A stretch of 22,223 bases of DNA from Baffinella frigidus. Its lineage: Eukaryota > Cryptophyceae > Cryptomonadales > Baffinellaceae. Made by a program: the position numbers and the translations under genes. Location of the stretch: positions 97,177 to 119,399 of the forward strand of contig MU646336.1 of NCBI GenBank assembly GCA_026770585.1, in the 5' to 3' direction. Below the pieces are notes generated by a model. It was given only the letters and a program-made list of their open reading frames with translations. It was not told the origin of the DNA and ran no database searches. Below are positions 8,466 to 15,232 of this stretch, in pieces. Position 1 is the stretch's first letter. Each line of letters starts with the position of its first letter.

Positions 8466-9003
8466 TTCCCAACCCCTAAACTCGAAACCCCGCCCTAAAC
8501 CCTAAACCCTGAACCCTCAACCCTTGACCCCAAATCCTAAACCCTCAACCCTCAACCCTCAACCCTACACCCTAAACCCTAAACCTAAATCCCAAACACC
8601 AAACCCTAAACCTTCAACCCCAAACCCTAACCCCCAAATTCCACACCCCAAACCCCAAACCTTAAACCCTAAACCTTAAACCCTAAACCCTAAACCCTAA
8701 ACCCTAAACTCTTAACCCTAAACCCTAAACCATAAACTCTTAACCCTCAACCCTAAACCATAAACCATAAACCCTAAACCACAAACCCTCAACCCTAGAC
8801 TCCAAATCCTGAACCCTCAACCCTTAACCCTAAACCCTGAAACCTCAACCCTAATCCCTAAACACTCAACCCTCAACCCTAAACCCTGAACTCTAAACCC
8901 TAAACCCTAAACCCTAAGCCCTAAACCCTAAACCCTAAACAATAACCCTAAATCCTAAGCCCTAATCCCCAAACCCTAAACCCTAAACTCAAAACCCTGA
9001 ACT
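8466..9003 (-). repeat. Degenerate CCCTAAA interstitial telomere array (reverse)
   Basis: About 540 bp of CCCTAAA and variants (CCCTCAA, CCCTGAA, CCCCAAA). The G-rich strand is the minus strand, opposite to the array at 6019-6960. Confidence 0.95.
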
Positions 9004-9127
9004 TTAAAAGTCATTGGAGGGGGGCTCGTACCGTAGGCAATCCGTAGGTCGTAAGTACCTCGCTGGCGTTAGCTTTTCGCATTATTAGGATCACCGTAGG
9101 GCCCGTGGGAGGAAATACATTCATGGA
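9004..9127. other. Short unassigned spacer
   Basis: Contains CCGTAGGCAATCCGTAGG near 9032, the core motif of the elements at 19467 and 20500, next to TACCTCGCTGG, a decayed trace of the CAGGGGTACC family. Otherwise nothing is recognised. Confidence 0.4.
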
Positions 9128-9271
9128 CGAGGCCACTCAATTTAAACTGTGTGTTTGCTATCTTGGGATGGGGTTTCTCCTATATTAAAGCTACGTCAAA
9201 GCTAATATAGCAAGACAAGAGAAAACCACGCTTGAAATAGCATCAAAGGCGGCTTAAATTGAGTGGCCTCG
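9128..9271. mobile_element. MITE with CGAGGCCACTCAATTTAA ends
   Basis: Perfect 18-bp terminal inverted repeats, CGAGGCCACTCAATTTAA at 9128-9145 and the complement at 9254-9271, enclose 108 bp. The interior contains GCTATCTTGGGATGGGG, which resembles the repeat block near 7005-7015, and an imperfect CCTATATTAAAGCT / AAGCTAATATAG pair. Confidence 0.85.
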
Positions 9272-9401
9272 CACATTCACATGGCGGACGTGGTGGTATT
9301 CATGATGGTCTCTACCGTAGGGCCCTAGAAATGCTTACTGTCAAGTCTTAGGCGGGTACGCAGTCCAACAGTCGAGATACCCCTGGAATGGCCGGAATCT
9401 A
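9272..9401. other. Unassigned spacer
   Basis: No gene or element is recognised. TACCGTAGGGCCCTAG near 9312 resembles the centres of nearby foldback elements. Confidence 0.35.
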
Positions 9402-9537
9402 ATCGCGGCGACTATTTAAGATAAATACGCGCCGGCAACGAAATTTACTACACACATGGATCATACTAGTAATTATTAAAGCATTTATGCAGTAAACTTC
9501 GTTGCCGGTGCGTATTTATCATAAATACTCGTCCGGA
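9402..9537. mobile_element. Foldback MITE with GATAAATACGC arms
   Basis: TAAATACGCGCCGGCAACG and ATTTACTAC on the left pair with GTAGTAAAC-like (GCAGTAAACTTC) and GTTGCCGGTGCGTATTTATC on the right. The centre GATCATACTAGTAATTATTA links the arms. The partial copy at 766-855 matches the right half. Confidence 0.85.
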
Positions 9538-9555
9538 TGAAACCCACCCTCTCCT

Positions 9556-9612
9556 TGCAGGGGCCTACAGTAGGCCTACCCCTCGGACCCTACGGTGGTG
9601 CTAGGGGGGGGT
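9556..9612 (+). repeat. Decayed CAGGGGTACC-family fragment
   Basis: GCAGGGGCCTACAGTAGGCC, then CCTCGGACCCTACGGTGG and a G run, resembles the centre and right tract of orientation-A elements. The outer arms are gone. Confidence 0.55.
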
Positions 9613-9624
9613 CTGCGGGATCTT

Positions 9625-9740
9625 GTATTCAATCAATGGCGATTCCCCCCTCTCATTTGTTTTGCATTCAATGAACGAATCAACGGCGACCCCCCCCCTC
9701 TGAGTTTCGTGCATTCAATGAACGGTGCTTTCGCCCTCTG
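9625..9740. repeat. Short direct repeats upstream of an orphan exon
   Basis: GCATTCAATGAACG occurs at about 9662 and 9711, with a related TATTCAATCAATGGCG at 9628. CCCCCCTCT occurs twice. The segment ends in a pyrimidine-containing GCTTTCGCCCTCTGATGGCAG that could act as a splice acceptor for the exon at 9748. Confidence 0.55.
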
Positions 9741-9747
9741 ATGGCAG

Positions 9748-9840
9748 GCGCTCAAGTACAAGAGGTACTCTGACGCGCCGGAAACGCACGACAACTACAT
9801 GCCACGGGCGGTGAGATACCTGTACCTTGATGACATTTAA
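9748..9840 (+). CDS. Orphan terminal exon, 30 codons plus stop, unrecognised
   Basis: After an AG at 9746-9747, an open frame encodes ALKYKRYSDAPETHD followed by NYMPRAVRYLYLDDI and stops at TAA 9838-9840. The composition (Tyr, Arg, Asp, Leu, few rare residues) looks like real protein, unlike the surrounding repeats. It has no start codon of its own and no matching upstream exon is visible. Either the rest of the gene lies upstream beyond an intron filled with elements, or this is a gene fragment captured by repeats. I do not recognise the family and assign no function. Confidence 0.4.
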   Translation, partial: ALKYKRYSDAPETHDNYMPRAVRYLYLDDI

Positions 9841-9913
9841 GATGTGCGGACTCACAACATAGGCGGACCCTGACCCTTTCCGCAGGAGAGATACCCGGCA
9901 TTCCGCGGCTGCC

Positions 9914-10018
9914 TATCCCTTAAGTGGCGAGTAGGCTCATGCGCCCTACCGTAGGGCCCCAGGACCTTCCTGGGATCTGGCGTGGGTCTTTCAAGACCCC
10001 CTCGCCACTTAAGGGATA
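9914..10018 (+). mobile_element. TATCCCTTAAGTGG foldback MITE, copy 1
   Basis: 105 bp with terminal TATCCCTTAAGTGGCGAG and CTCGCCACTTAAGGGATA. A subterminal hairpin GGGTCTTTCAAGACCC and a central CCCTACCGTAGGGCCC are visible. The TA at each end may be a TA target duplication, as in Stowaway/Tc1-mariner-type MITEs. Confidence 0.9.
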
Positions 10019-10136
10019 GGGGTACCTCACTCATAAGAAAGTGTCTCCCCCTAGGACCCTACCGTAGGACCATGCCTAGGGTCATATGGTGGTCCTAGGG
10101 GGGGGGGGGGGGTTCTTATGAGCAAGGTACCCCTGC
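10018..10136 (+). mobile_element. CAGGGGTACC-family foldback MITE, orientation A
   Basis: AGGGGTACCTCACTCATAAG at left and CTTATGAGCAAGGTACCCCT at right, with centre CTACCGTAGGACCATG then CTAGGGTCATATGGTGG and a G run of about 16. It abuts the preceding TATCCCTTAAGTGG element directly. Confidence 0.87.
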
Positions 10137-10230
10137 ACGTAGGCAGTAGTGGGAAGGTCTATCTCCCGATGTGACGGAGCCACCTGGTGTTGGTCCTTAG
10201 TTCTCAAGGACCCAACAGGTAGGCCTCTAG
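10137..10230. other. Short unassigned spacer
   Basis: No gene or element recognised between two foldback copies. Confidence 0.35.
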
Positions 10231-10348
10231 AGGGTACCTCGCTCATAAGAAACCGCCCCCCCCCTAGGACCACCATAGGGCCCTGGGCCTAGTCCTACTG
10301 TAGGGTCCTAGGGGGGGGGGGGGTTCTTATGAGCAAGGTACACCTGTA
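10231..10348 (-). mobile_element. CAGGGGTACC-family foldback MITE, orientation B
   Basis: AGGGTACCTCGCTCATAAG at left and CTTATGAGCAAGGTACACCT at right, with centre TAGGACCACCATAGGGCCC and CTACTGTAGGGTCC. Confidence 0.87.
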
Positions 10349-10390
10349 GGGCGCGATGGTAGGGGGTGGGGCGAAGCCCTGTGCTCGAGG

Positions 10391-10509
10391 TACAGGGGTT
10401 ACTGGCGATTAAGAACACGCACAGCCCCTAGGCATGCCCTATGCTCCTACGGATAGCCTACCGTAGGACCCTGTGGCGGTGCGTGTTCTTATTCGCGAAT
10501 AACCCCTGT
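10391..10509. mobile_element. GGGGTTACT foldback element (variant subfamily)
   Basis: TACAGGGGTTACTGGCGATT and AAGAACACGCA pair with TGCGTGTTCTTATTCGCG and AATAACCCCTGTG. The outer CAGGGGT end is shared with the CAGGGGTACC family but the arm sequence differs. The centre contains CCTACGGATAGCCTACCG. Confidence 0.8.
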
Positions 10510-10605
10510 GCCCATGTACACGGGGAGGCGAATGCGTGAGACGTCTGAAGTCAGAAGCGTGTCTCGTTGCAGGACATTCAGAAGGACATGCAGATGCAAG
10601 AACAT

Positions 10606-10729
10606 GGGTACCTCGCTCATTAGAACCCCCCCCTCCCCCCCACCCTGAGGACCACCATATGGCCCTAGGCAGGGGCCTACTGTGGGGTCCGAGAGGACGC
10701 TTGCTTGCTTATGCGCGTGGTACTCCTGT
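10606..10729 (-). mobile_element. Diverged CAGGGGTACC-family copy, orientation B
   Basis: GGGTACCTCGCTCATTAGAA at left, orientation-B centre GAGGACCACCATATGGCCC, and a decayed right arm GCTTATGCGCGTGGTACTCC. Confidence 0.7.
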
Positions 10730-10767
10730 TGTGCAAGCTTGGACGCAATGCGTGTACACAGTTCAGG

Positions 10768-10993
10768 TACAGGGGTACCTCGCTCATAAGAAAGCGCCTC
10801 CCCCTAGGACCCTATCCCTTGAGTGGCGTGGGGGTCTTAAAAGACCCACGCCAGGTCCTAGGCAAGTCCTAGGGCCCTACGGTAGGGCGTATGAGCCTAC
10901 TCGCCACTTGAGGGATAGTAGGCCTATGCCTAGGGCCCTATGGTGGTCCTAGGGGGGAAGGGGAGGGGGTGTTTCTTATGAGCGAAGTACCCC
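10768..10993 (+). mobile_element. CAGGGGTACC-family MITE interrupted by another MITE
   Basis: TACAGGGGTACCTCGCTCAT at left and CTTATGAGCGAAGTACCCC at right are those of orientation A. In the middle, between CTAGGACCC and GTAGGCCTATGCC, a complete TATCCCTTGAGTGG element is inserted. The insertion therefore postdates this copy. Confidence 0.88.
10813..10917 (-). mobile_element. TATCCCTTAAGTGG foldback MITE, copy 2 (nested, reverse)
   Basis: 105 bp, TATCCCTTGAGTGGCG to CGCCACTTGAGGGATA, inverted relative to copy 1. The subterminal hairpin is GGGTCTTAAAAGACCC. TA lies at both boundaries with the host element. Confidence 0.9.
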
Positions 10994-11039
10994 ATGTACT
11001 CCTGTAGTGCAAGCCGGGACGCAATGCGTGGTACACAGT

Positions 11040-11263
11040 ACACAGCTGCAAGAATGGTCCGACTGAGTTTCGATGATGCATTCCAAGAGACCTCGCAGTG
11101 AGAAGTCAACTTGTCGGACTCGGAGCGCTGTCAAACTTTGCATTTCGCAGGATGATGGTGCCTACTAAACCCCCGAGCACTAGCATCAACTGTACGCCCG
11201 CGCCACGGGCAGTTTTTGCCCCGCTATTCCTAGGCCTCCAAATTTGGCGGCCTAGGCCTGGGC
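11040..11263. other. Gene-free stretch
   Basis: Only a small CCTAGGCC palindrome cluster (11230-11258) is visible. No coding signal is supported. Confidence 0.35.
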
Positions 11264-11347
11264 ACTTTAGGTCCTTTAGGTTTTAAATGCTCCCAACATA
11301 GCCCAACGCCACGCCCTTCCGTAGAAAGGACTGCAGAGAAAGCATTT
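11264..11347 (+). repeat. TTTAGGTCCTTTAGG repeat family, copy 3
   Basis: CTTTAGGTCCTTTAGG, ATGCTCCCAACATAGCCC and CGCCCTTCCGTAGAAAGGAC match copies at 3055 and 7176 (reverse). It resembles the arms of the inverted structure at 18434-18851. Confidence 0.88.
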
Positions 11348-11967
11348 TTGCTTTCGGATCGCGTTTCGCTATCCAGTGCAGAGGCTCGTGATAAGGGATA
11401 GAGCAATGGCTCCAATGCCATCCCGAGGCGGGCTCGTCCTAGCCTAGCTGGCCTAGGTCCATACCACAGTCCGTTTCTTCCCGCTAGCAGCTGCCATGAA
11501 TCCAGATATGTACACTACTGTATTCCACTAACAAAAAAAAACTCCTCTCCGTGCGCTCGAGTTATGTTCGCACGAAACGCGGTCGGTTGCTGAGAGACAC
11601 CTTTGTTACTAAAAACACGGCCGGTATCGCTAATTGGAAAGCCGTGTACACCACCGCCTCTCTAAAGCAGAGTTCTGCATCGCGAGTAATCATGCACACG
11701 TCTTGCGTGGGAGGTCTTTGGTGCGTTGGTGCTTTGCATTACACTCATATCGCATCTCACCCCCATCCCACCGAGAAGAGATATGAAACACGGGGCGACT
11801 GAGCTCCCCCTGAGCAGACGCTGGACACATGGCGGGTGAGACGAACTCAGTCGCTTTACTCAGTCACGGGGAGCGGCAGAGGCTCCCCCAGGCAGTGTCG
11901 GCAAACCTCACACCAACCGCATCACGATTGCACGGCCACCACCGCCTCTCAAGAGGAGTGTCCTGAA
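11348..11967. other. Gene-free stretch
   Basis: Several short open frames occur, none with convincing composition, motif or context. Nothing else is recognised. Confidence 0.35.
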
Positions 11968-12903
11968 TCACGACGTACTACTCAGCCGCCCAAAATGGCG
12001 TGGGTTTTTGATGCCCTGCCACCAAGGGTGTAACACTGACCCCAGCGGAACATTTTTGCCTGGAAGTTCTCTCTCTCTCTCCATCCTCAAGCCCCACTGC
12101 GCGTGCGTGTTGAAAGGGGAGGGTCTCTCCCTCTCTCCAAAAGGGAGGGGGGGGGTCTCTCTCTCTCCAACGGAGAGGGTCTCTCTCTCTCTCCGAAAGG
12201 GGAGGGTCTCTCTCTCTATCCGCGCCCGCAGGGGGGTCGAGCGTCCCGTTATTCGGGGCCCTAGCAGAGATCGAGAGCGGGTGATGTTGTTAGGATTCCC
12301 GTTCGAGCCCCCGGATCCTGGCGTCCACAGCGACCCCGGGCCTGCCGAGTCGCTGCTCGTGATGGGGCGGGGGGCGTGCCGCCGGGAGGGGAGTGCTAGA
12401 CGCTGAACGAGGGAGAGGGGGGCGTCCGGGAATGGCGATTGTTCTGGAGGGCGTCCCGCAGGACGATAGACGGACGTTGTTGCCGGACGATGGTTCCCAA
12501 CCGAGGAAACGATCACGGCTGTAACTTTCCCTGCAAGTGGCCGAATCTGCGGGATAGTTTCCATTTTGCTCAGCCGGGCGCTTGACAAGGGCGGCGACCT
12601 CGGCCCGGCCTTGGAAGAGCTTGGCGAAGCATAAGCTACAGTTGTTGTAGAGCGCGACGCAGCGCCCGCACGCGCTGTGTTGGAGCGCGCAGTCTCCTCC
12701 AACCGAGTCTGGAGGAGCTTGGCGAAAAATAAGCTACAGGTGTTGCAGAGCGCGACGCACCGCCCGCACGTAAACCGCAGGTTCGCTCCGCACCGTTCAT
12801 GACACCGCGAACAGATCTTCGGCTTGCCCTCCTTTGCAGACCTCCCCCCGGTAATCTCGTCCACCAGCATCACCCGCCCGCCGTCAAGTCCAACAGCCAG
12901 CAT
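11968..12903 (-). CDS. WD-blade plus zinc-finger-like protein, minus-strand paralogue
   Basis: From ATG at 12903 (minus), 311 codons. The start MLAVGLDGGRVMLVDEITGG looks like one WD40 blade. Then comes CSRCHERCGANLRFTCGRC, continuing VALCNTC, a C-x2-C-x3-C-x8-C-x2-C-x4-C-x2-C pattern able to bind zinc, and the basic FAKLLQTRLEETA. The middle is Ser/Pro-rich. The last third (RERETLPF-type repeats) is translated from the GA-rich tandem array at 12111-12222 and may not be functional. It is the paralogue of the plus-strand frame at 13322-14068, in head-to-head order; homology extends to LGSVLHP near the C-terminus. Relative to the paralogue it carries a 57-bp in-frame insertion. An in-frame stop lies just upstream of the ATG, so upstream exons could only join through splicing. 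One blade alone cannot form a propeller, so it may be a fragment. Function unknown. Confidence 0.5.
   Translation of the reverse strand: MLAVGLDGGRVMLVDEITGGRSAKEGKPKICSRCHERCGANLRFTCGRCVALCNTCSLFFAKLLQTRLEETARSNTARAGAASRSTTTVAYASPSSSKAGPRSPPLSSARLSKMETIPQIRPLAGKVTAVIVSSVGNHRPATTSVYRPAGRPPEQSPFPDAPLSLVQRLALPSRRHAPRPITSSDSAGPGSLWTPGSGGSNGNPNNITRSRSLLGPRITGRSTPLRARIERETLPFRRERETLSVGERETPPLPFGERERPSPFNTHAQWGLRMERERELPGKNVPLGSVLHPWWQGIKNPRHFGRLSSTS
12111..12222. repeat. Tandem GAGGGTCTCTCTCTCTCC array
   Basis: Four units of about 28 bp, GAGGGTCTCTCTCTCTCC followed by an A/G linker. The array lies within the minus-strand open frame and replaces a stretch that is unique sequence in the plus-strand paralogue. 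Confidence 0.8.
12618..12772. repeat. 55-bp direct repeat inside the minus-strand gene
   Basis: AGCTTGGCGAAGCATAAGCT and what follows (12618-12672) recurs at 12718-12772 with about six differences. The copy at 12718 encodes the second half of the zinc motif; the copy at 12618 is read in a different frame. Confidence 0.85.
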
Positions 12904-13321
12904 CCTCACCAGCACACCCGCTTCCTCCAGTTTCTAGTCGCTAGTGGCTACAGAGAGACGTGGGGCAGAACGGGGTTTTGCACCTCATGTGTTTGTTCAT
13001 TTTCATTGTGGAGAAAGAAAAAACAGCCAAGGGTTGGGACTGGTCAAATCCCTGAAGCTCCTGACTCCAGATCCTCTCAGACCCTCACCTCAATCCCATC
13101 CCTCCCACCGAGGGGGTGTGGGCGAAGCAATGACAGGTACGCCAGCCCTCTCAGCTCAGGCCAGCGACACCCACGCCACGTCTCCTGCATTTGACCAGTT
13201 TTTCTAGAGTGACCCGTTCAGCCGTAAATCACCCTTTCTTCCTTCTGCAGGGGTGTGGGGCAGAAGGGGCCAGGGGAAGTGTTGAGAGGAAATAGTGGAG
13301 GAATTGGGGGTGCTGGGGAGG
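12904..13321. other. Spacer between head-to-head paralogues
   Basis: The region could hold divergent promoters or upstream splice acceptors. GTCTCTCTGTAG lies on the minus strand just upstream of the minus gene, and CTTCCTTCTGCAG near 13238-13250 upstream of the plus gene. No TATA-like box or independent gene is supported. Confidence 0.4.
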
Positions 13322-14068
13322 ATGCTGGCTGTTGGACTTGACAGCGGGCGGGTGATGCTGGTAGACGAGGCAACCGGGGGGAGGTCTGCAAAGGAGGGCA
13401 AGTCGAACGTCTGTTCGCGCTGTCATGAATTTTGCGGAGTGAACCTGCGGTTCGCGTGCGGGCGGTGCGTCGCGCTCTGCATCACGTGCACTTCCTCCTT
13501 CGCCAAGCTCCTCCAGACTCGGTTAGAGGAGACTGCGCGCCCCAACGCGCTGTCCAAGGCCGGGCTGAGGCCGCCCTTGTCGCCGCCGGCCCGTTCGAGA
13601 AACATGAACATGGAACCTTTCCCGAGGATTCGACGCGCAACTTCCCCGATCTCTCCGTCACACCATCAATTCTCAGCCGGCTCCCTCTCCCCCCTTCGGC
13701 GTGATTGGGCACGTCCATCACTCTCCTCCCGGCTCTCCTCCCAGTTGCACTCCCTCGCCGCCATCGCAATTCAACCCGGGTCGCCGCGGTCGGGGAGGGC
13801 GGGAGAAGAGGCTGGCCCCGGCATCTCGCCCTCCATCTCTCCCAGGGCACGCAAGAACGGGACGCTCGACCCCCTGCAGGCGCGGCGGCGGCCGCTGGTG
13901 GTGCGCGCCGACGTGCAGCATGTGCAGCTCTCGCCCATGCGCCGCGGAGGGCGGCGCATTTCGCTACTGGACCCAGAGGAATACGTTCAGCTGGGGTCGG
14001 TGTTACGACGCCTTGGGGACAAAGTTCAAGCAAAACACGAGATTGTTGGGGGGCGAGTCGCTCTCTGA
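13322..14068 (+). CDS. WD-blade plus zinc-finger-like protein, plus-strand paralogue
   Basis: From ATG 13322, 248 codons. MLAVGLDSGRVMLVDEATGG resembles a single WD40 blade. CSRCHEFCGVNLRFACGRC then VALCITC gives the same seven-cysteine spacing as the minus-strand paralogue, followed by SSFAKLLQTRLEETARP. The middle is Ser/Pro/Arg-rich. The C-terminal part (QARRRPLVVRADVQHV, then LDPEEYVQLGSVLRRLGDK) reads like folded protein. A longer frame reaches 13295 but begins with GTG, not ATG. A TGA just upstream in frame means any earlier coding must be spliced on. The cysteine-rich frame at 14098 follows within 30 bases in another frame, so this exon could be spliced to it or simply end there. Function unknown. 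Confidence 0.55.
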   Translation: MLAVGLDSGRVMLVDEATGGRSAKEGKSNVCSRCHEFCGVNLRFACGRCVALCITCTSSFAKLLQTRLEETARPNALSKAGLRPPLSPPARSRNMNMEPFPRIRRATSPISPSHHQFSAGSLSPLRRDWARPSLSSRLSSQLHSLAAIAIQPGSPRSGRAGEEAGPGISPSISPRARKNGTLDPLQARRRPLVVRADVQHVQLSPMRRGGRRISLLDPEEYVQLGSVLRRLGDKVQAKHEIVGGRVAL

Positions 14069-14097
14069 GAGTGTCGCACGATTCAATCACCACTGAG

Positions 14098-15126
14098 TAC
14101 GTCGTGGTTCCGGGATTTGTTGGGGCCAACGGAGACATTTGTCAAGAGTGCACTGCAGATGATTACTGTCCCGGTGGAGAGCAAAGTTTCAACTGCACGG
14201 AGTTTTCAGCCTCACCGGGAGGCAGTTCGGTTGACACGAGTTGTGTTTGCATCGGTGGTTATCAGGGAATTCCGGGTGAGGTGTATACGCTGTGCCCGGT
14301 AAATACGTTCTGTGAGAGCGGTAATCTGAGCATGTGCCCAGCACATTCCGTCTCCGGGTCGGGTAGCGACTCCCCGGCAGACTGTAGCTGTATTGGGGGG
14401 TATCACGGCGAAAACGGCGCGACGTGTGCCAAATGTCCCGTTGACTCGTATTGCGTTGGTGGAAATTCGGTGACGAGTTGCCCCGCAAACTCTGGGTCGC
14501 GGATTGGAAGTAATTCATCCCTTGACTGTACCTGCAAGGACGGTTGGTCGGGAGAAGATGGAGGGGTCTGCACGTTGTGCGATGCTGGGTTCTGGTGTCA
14601 CGCAGGGATGATCAACGCGTGTCCGGAGAACAGCGACTCTGTGGCGGGGATTGGAACTCTTCTAGACTGTAAGTGTCCGCTTGGTTACACTGGCCAGAAT
14701 GGTGATGCCTGCATTGGGTGTTCATCCGGAGCATACAAGAACACAATTGGCAATGCAACGTGTTCACTCTGCGCTGTCGACACGTACTCTACCACAATCG
14801 CGGCGACGTCAAACGTTCAGTGTATCAACTGTCCCGCGAACACCGCGGCTGTGCAGGGTAGCAACGTTCTTGTAGCTTGTAAGTGTCTAATGGGCTATAA
14901 TGGAACCGACGGGACCCAGTGCACTCCCTGCCCCGCAGGGACGTACAAACAACAGCCGGGAGACGGCGCGTGTATCCTTTGCGGAATTGACACATTTTCG
15001 ACAACTACCGCAGCGGTCGATGCGAGCACCTGCGATACGTGCCCCACCGACGCGTTGTCTTCGAGTGGAAGCAATGAGGCGTCGGATTGTAGTTGTAGGG
15101 GTGGGTACTACAACCCGGCTCTGTAA
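14098..15126 (+). CDS. Cysteine-rich GCC2/GCC3 (ephrin-receptor-like) repeat protein, 5' end unresolved
   Basis: An open frame to TAA 15124-15126 encodes about six cysteine-rich modules of roughly 45-55 residues: CPVNTFCESGNLSMCPAHS, CPVDSYCVGGNSVTSCPAN, CKDGWSGEDGGVC, CPAGTYKQQPGDGACILC. This is the ephrin-receptor-like / GCC2-GCC3 pattern, known as disulphide-rich extracellular modules. The frame stays open back to 13705, but that upstream part overlaps the zinc-finger-like frame and reads as its shadow; there is no ATG near the first module. I place the start after CACTGAG at 14097 as a possible splice acceptor. No signal peptide is visible. The C-terminal modules are closely matched by the next gene (both end CxCxxGYYNxA plus stop), so the two are tandem paralogues. 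It may be a 5'-truncated relic or lack an exon I cannot place. Confidence 0.7.
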   Translation, partial: YVVVPGFVGANGDICQECTADDYCPGGEQSFNCTEFSASPGGSSVDTSCVCIGGYQGIPGEVYTLCPVNTFCESGNLSMCPAHSVSGSGSDSPADCSCIGGYHGENGATCAKCPVDSYCVGGNSVTSCPANSGSRIGSNSSLDCTCKDGWSGEDGGVCTLCDAGFWCHAGMINACPENSDSVAGIGTLLDCKCPLGYTGQNGDACIGCSSGAYKNTIGNATCSLCAVDTYSTTIAATSNVQCINCPANTAAVQGSNVLVACKCLMGYNGTDGTQCTPCPAGTYKQQPGDGACILCGIDTFSTTTAAVDASTCDTCPTDALSSSGSNEASDCSCRGGYYNPAL

Positions 15127-15161
15127 ATGCGATAGTTGTACGTCATACTTAAAACATGTGA

Positions 15162-15170
15162 TATATAAAT
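15162..15170 (+). promoter_or_regulatory. TATA-like box before the RCC1 gene
   Basis: TATATAAAT lies about 63 bp upstream of the ATG at 15233 in the 106-bp gap between the two tandem genes. Position and sequence fit a core promoter, but this is inference from sequence alone. Confidence 0.4.
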
Positions 15171-15232
15171 ACCATAGTCTTTCTTTCAACGTCACAGGTT
15201 CACAGATCTAAACTTTGAACGGTTTATCGGAT

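Larger units (their letters stand above)
10720..11039. repeat. Direct repeat pair flanking a nested element
   Basis: GTACTCCTGTTGTGCAAGC and the following GGACGCAATGCGTG at 10720-10762 recur at 10996-11039 with a few differences. The nested foldback element 10768-10993 lies between them. Confidence 0.8.

Noticed and set aside
12944-13207. Plus-strand open frames in the spacer between the head-to-head genes
   Set aside because: Partly antisense to the minus-strand gene and otherwise of low-complexity Ser/Pro composition without motifs.
13705-14097. N-terminal 130 codons of the long cysteine-rich open frame
   Set aside because: It begins at TTG, not ATG, overlaps the better supported zinc-finger-like frame, and has an Arg/Ala-rich shadow composition unlike the cysteine modules.
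13482-14138. 218-codon minus-strand open frame opposite the zinc-finger-like gene
   Set aside because: Arg/Ala/Pro-rich antisense shadow in GC-rich coding DNA.
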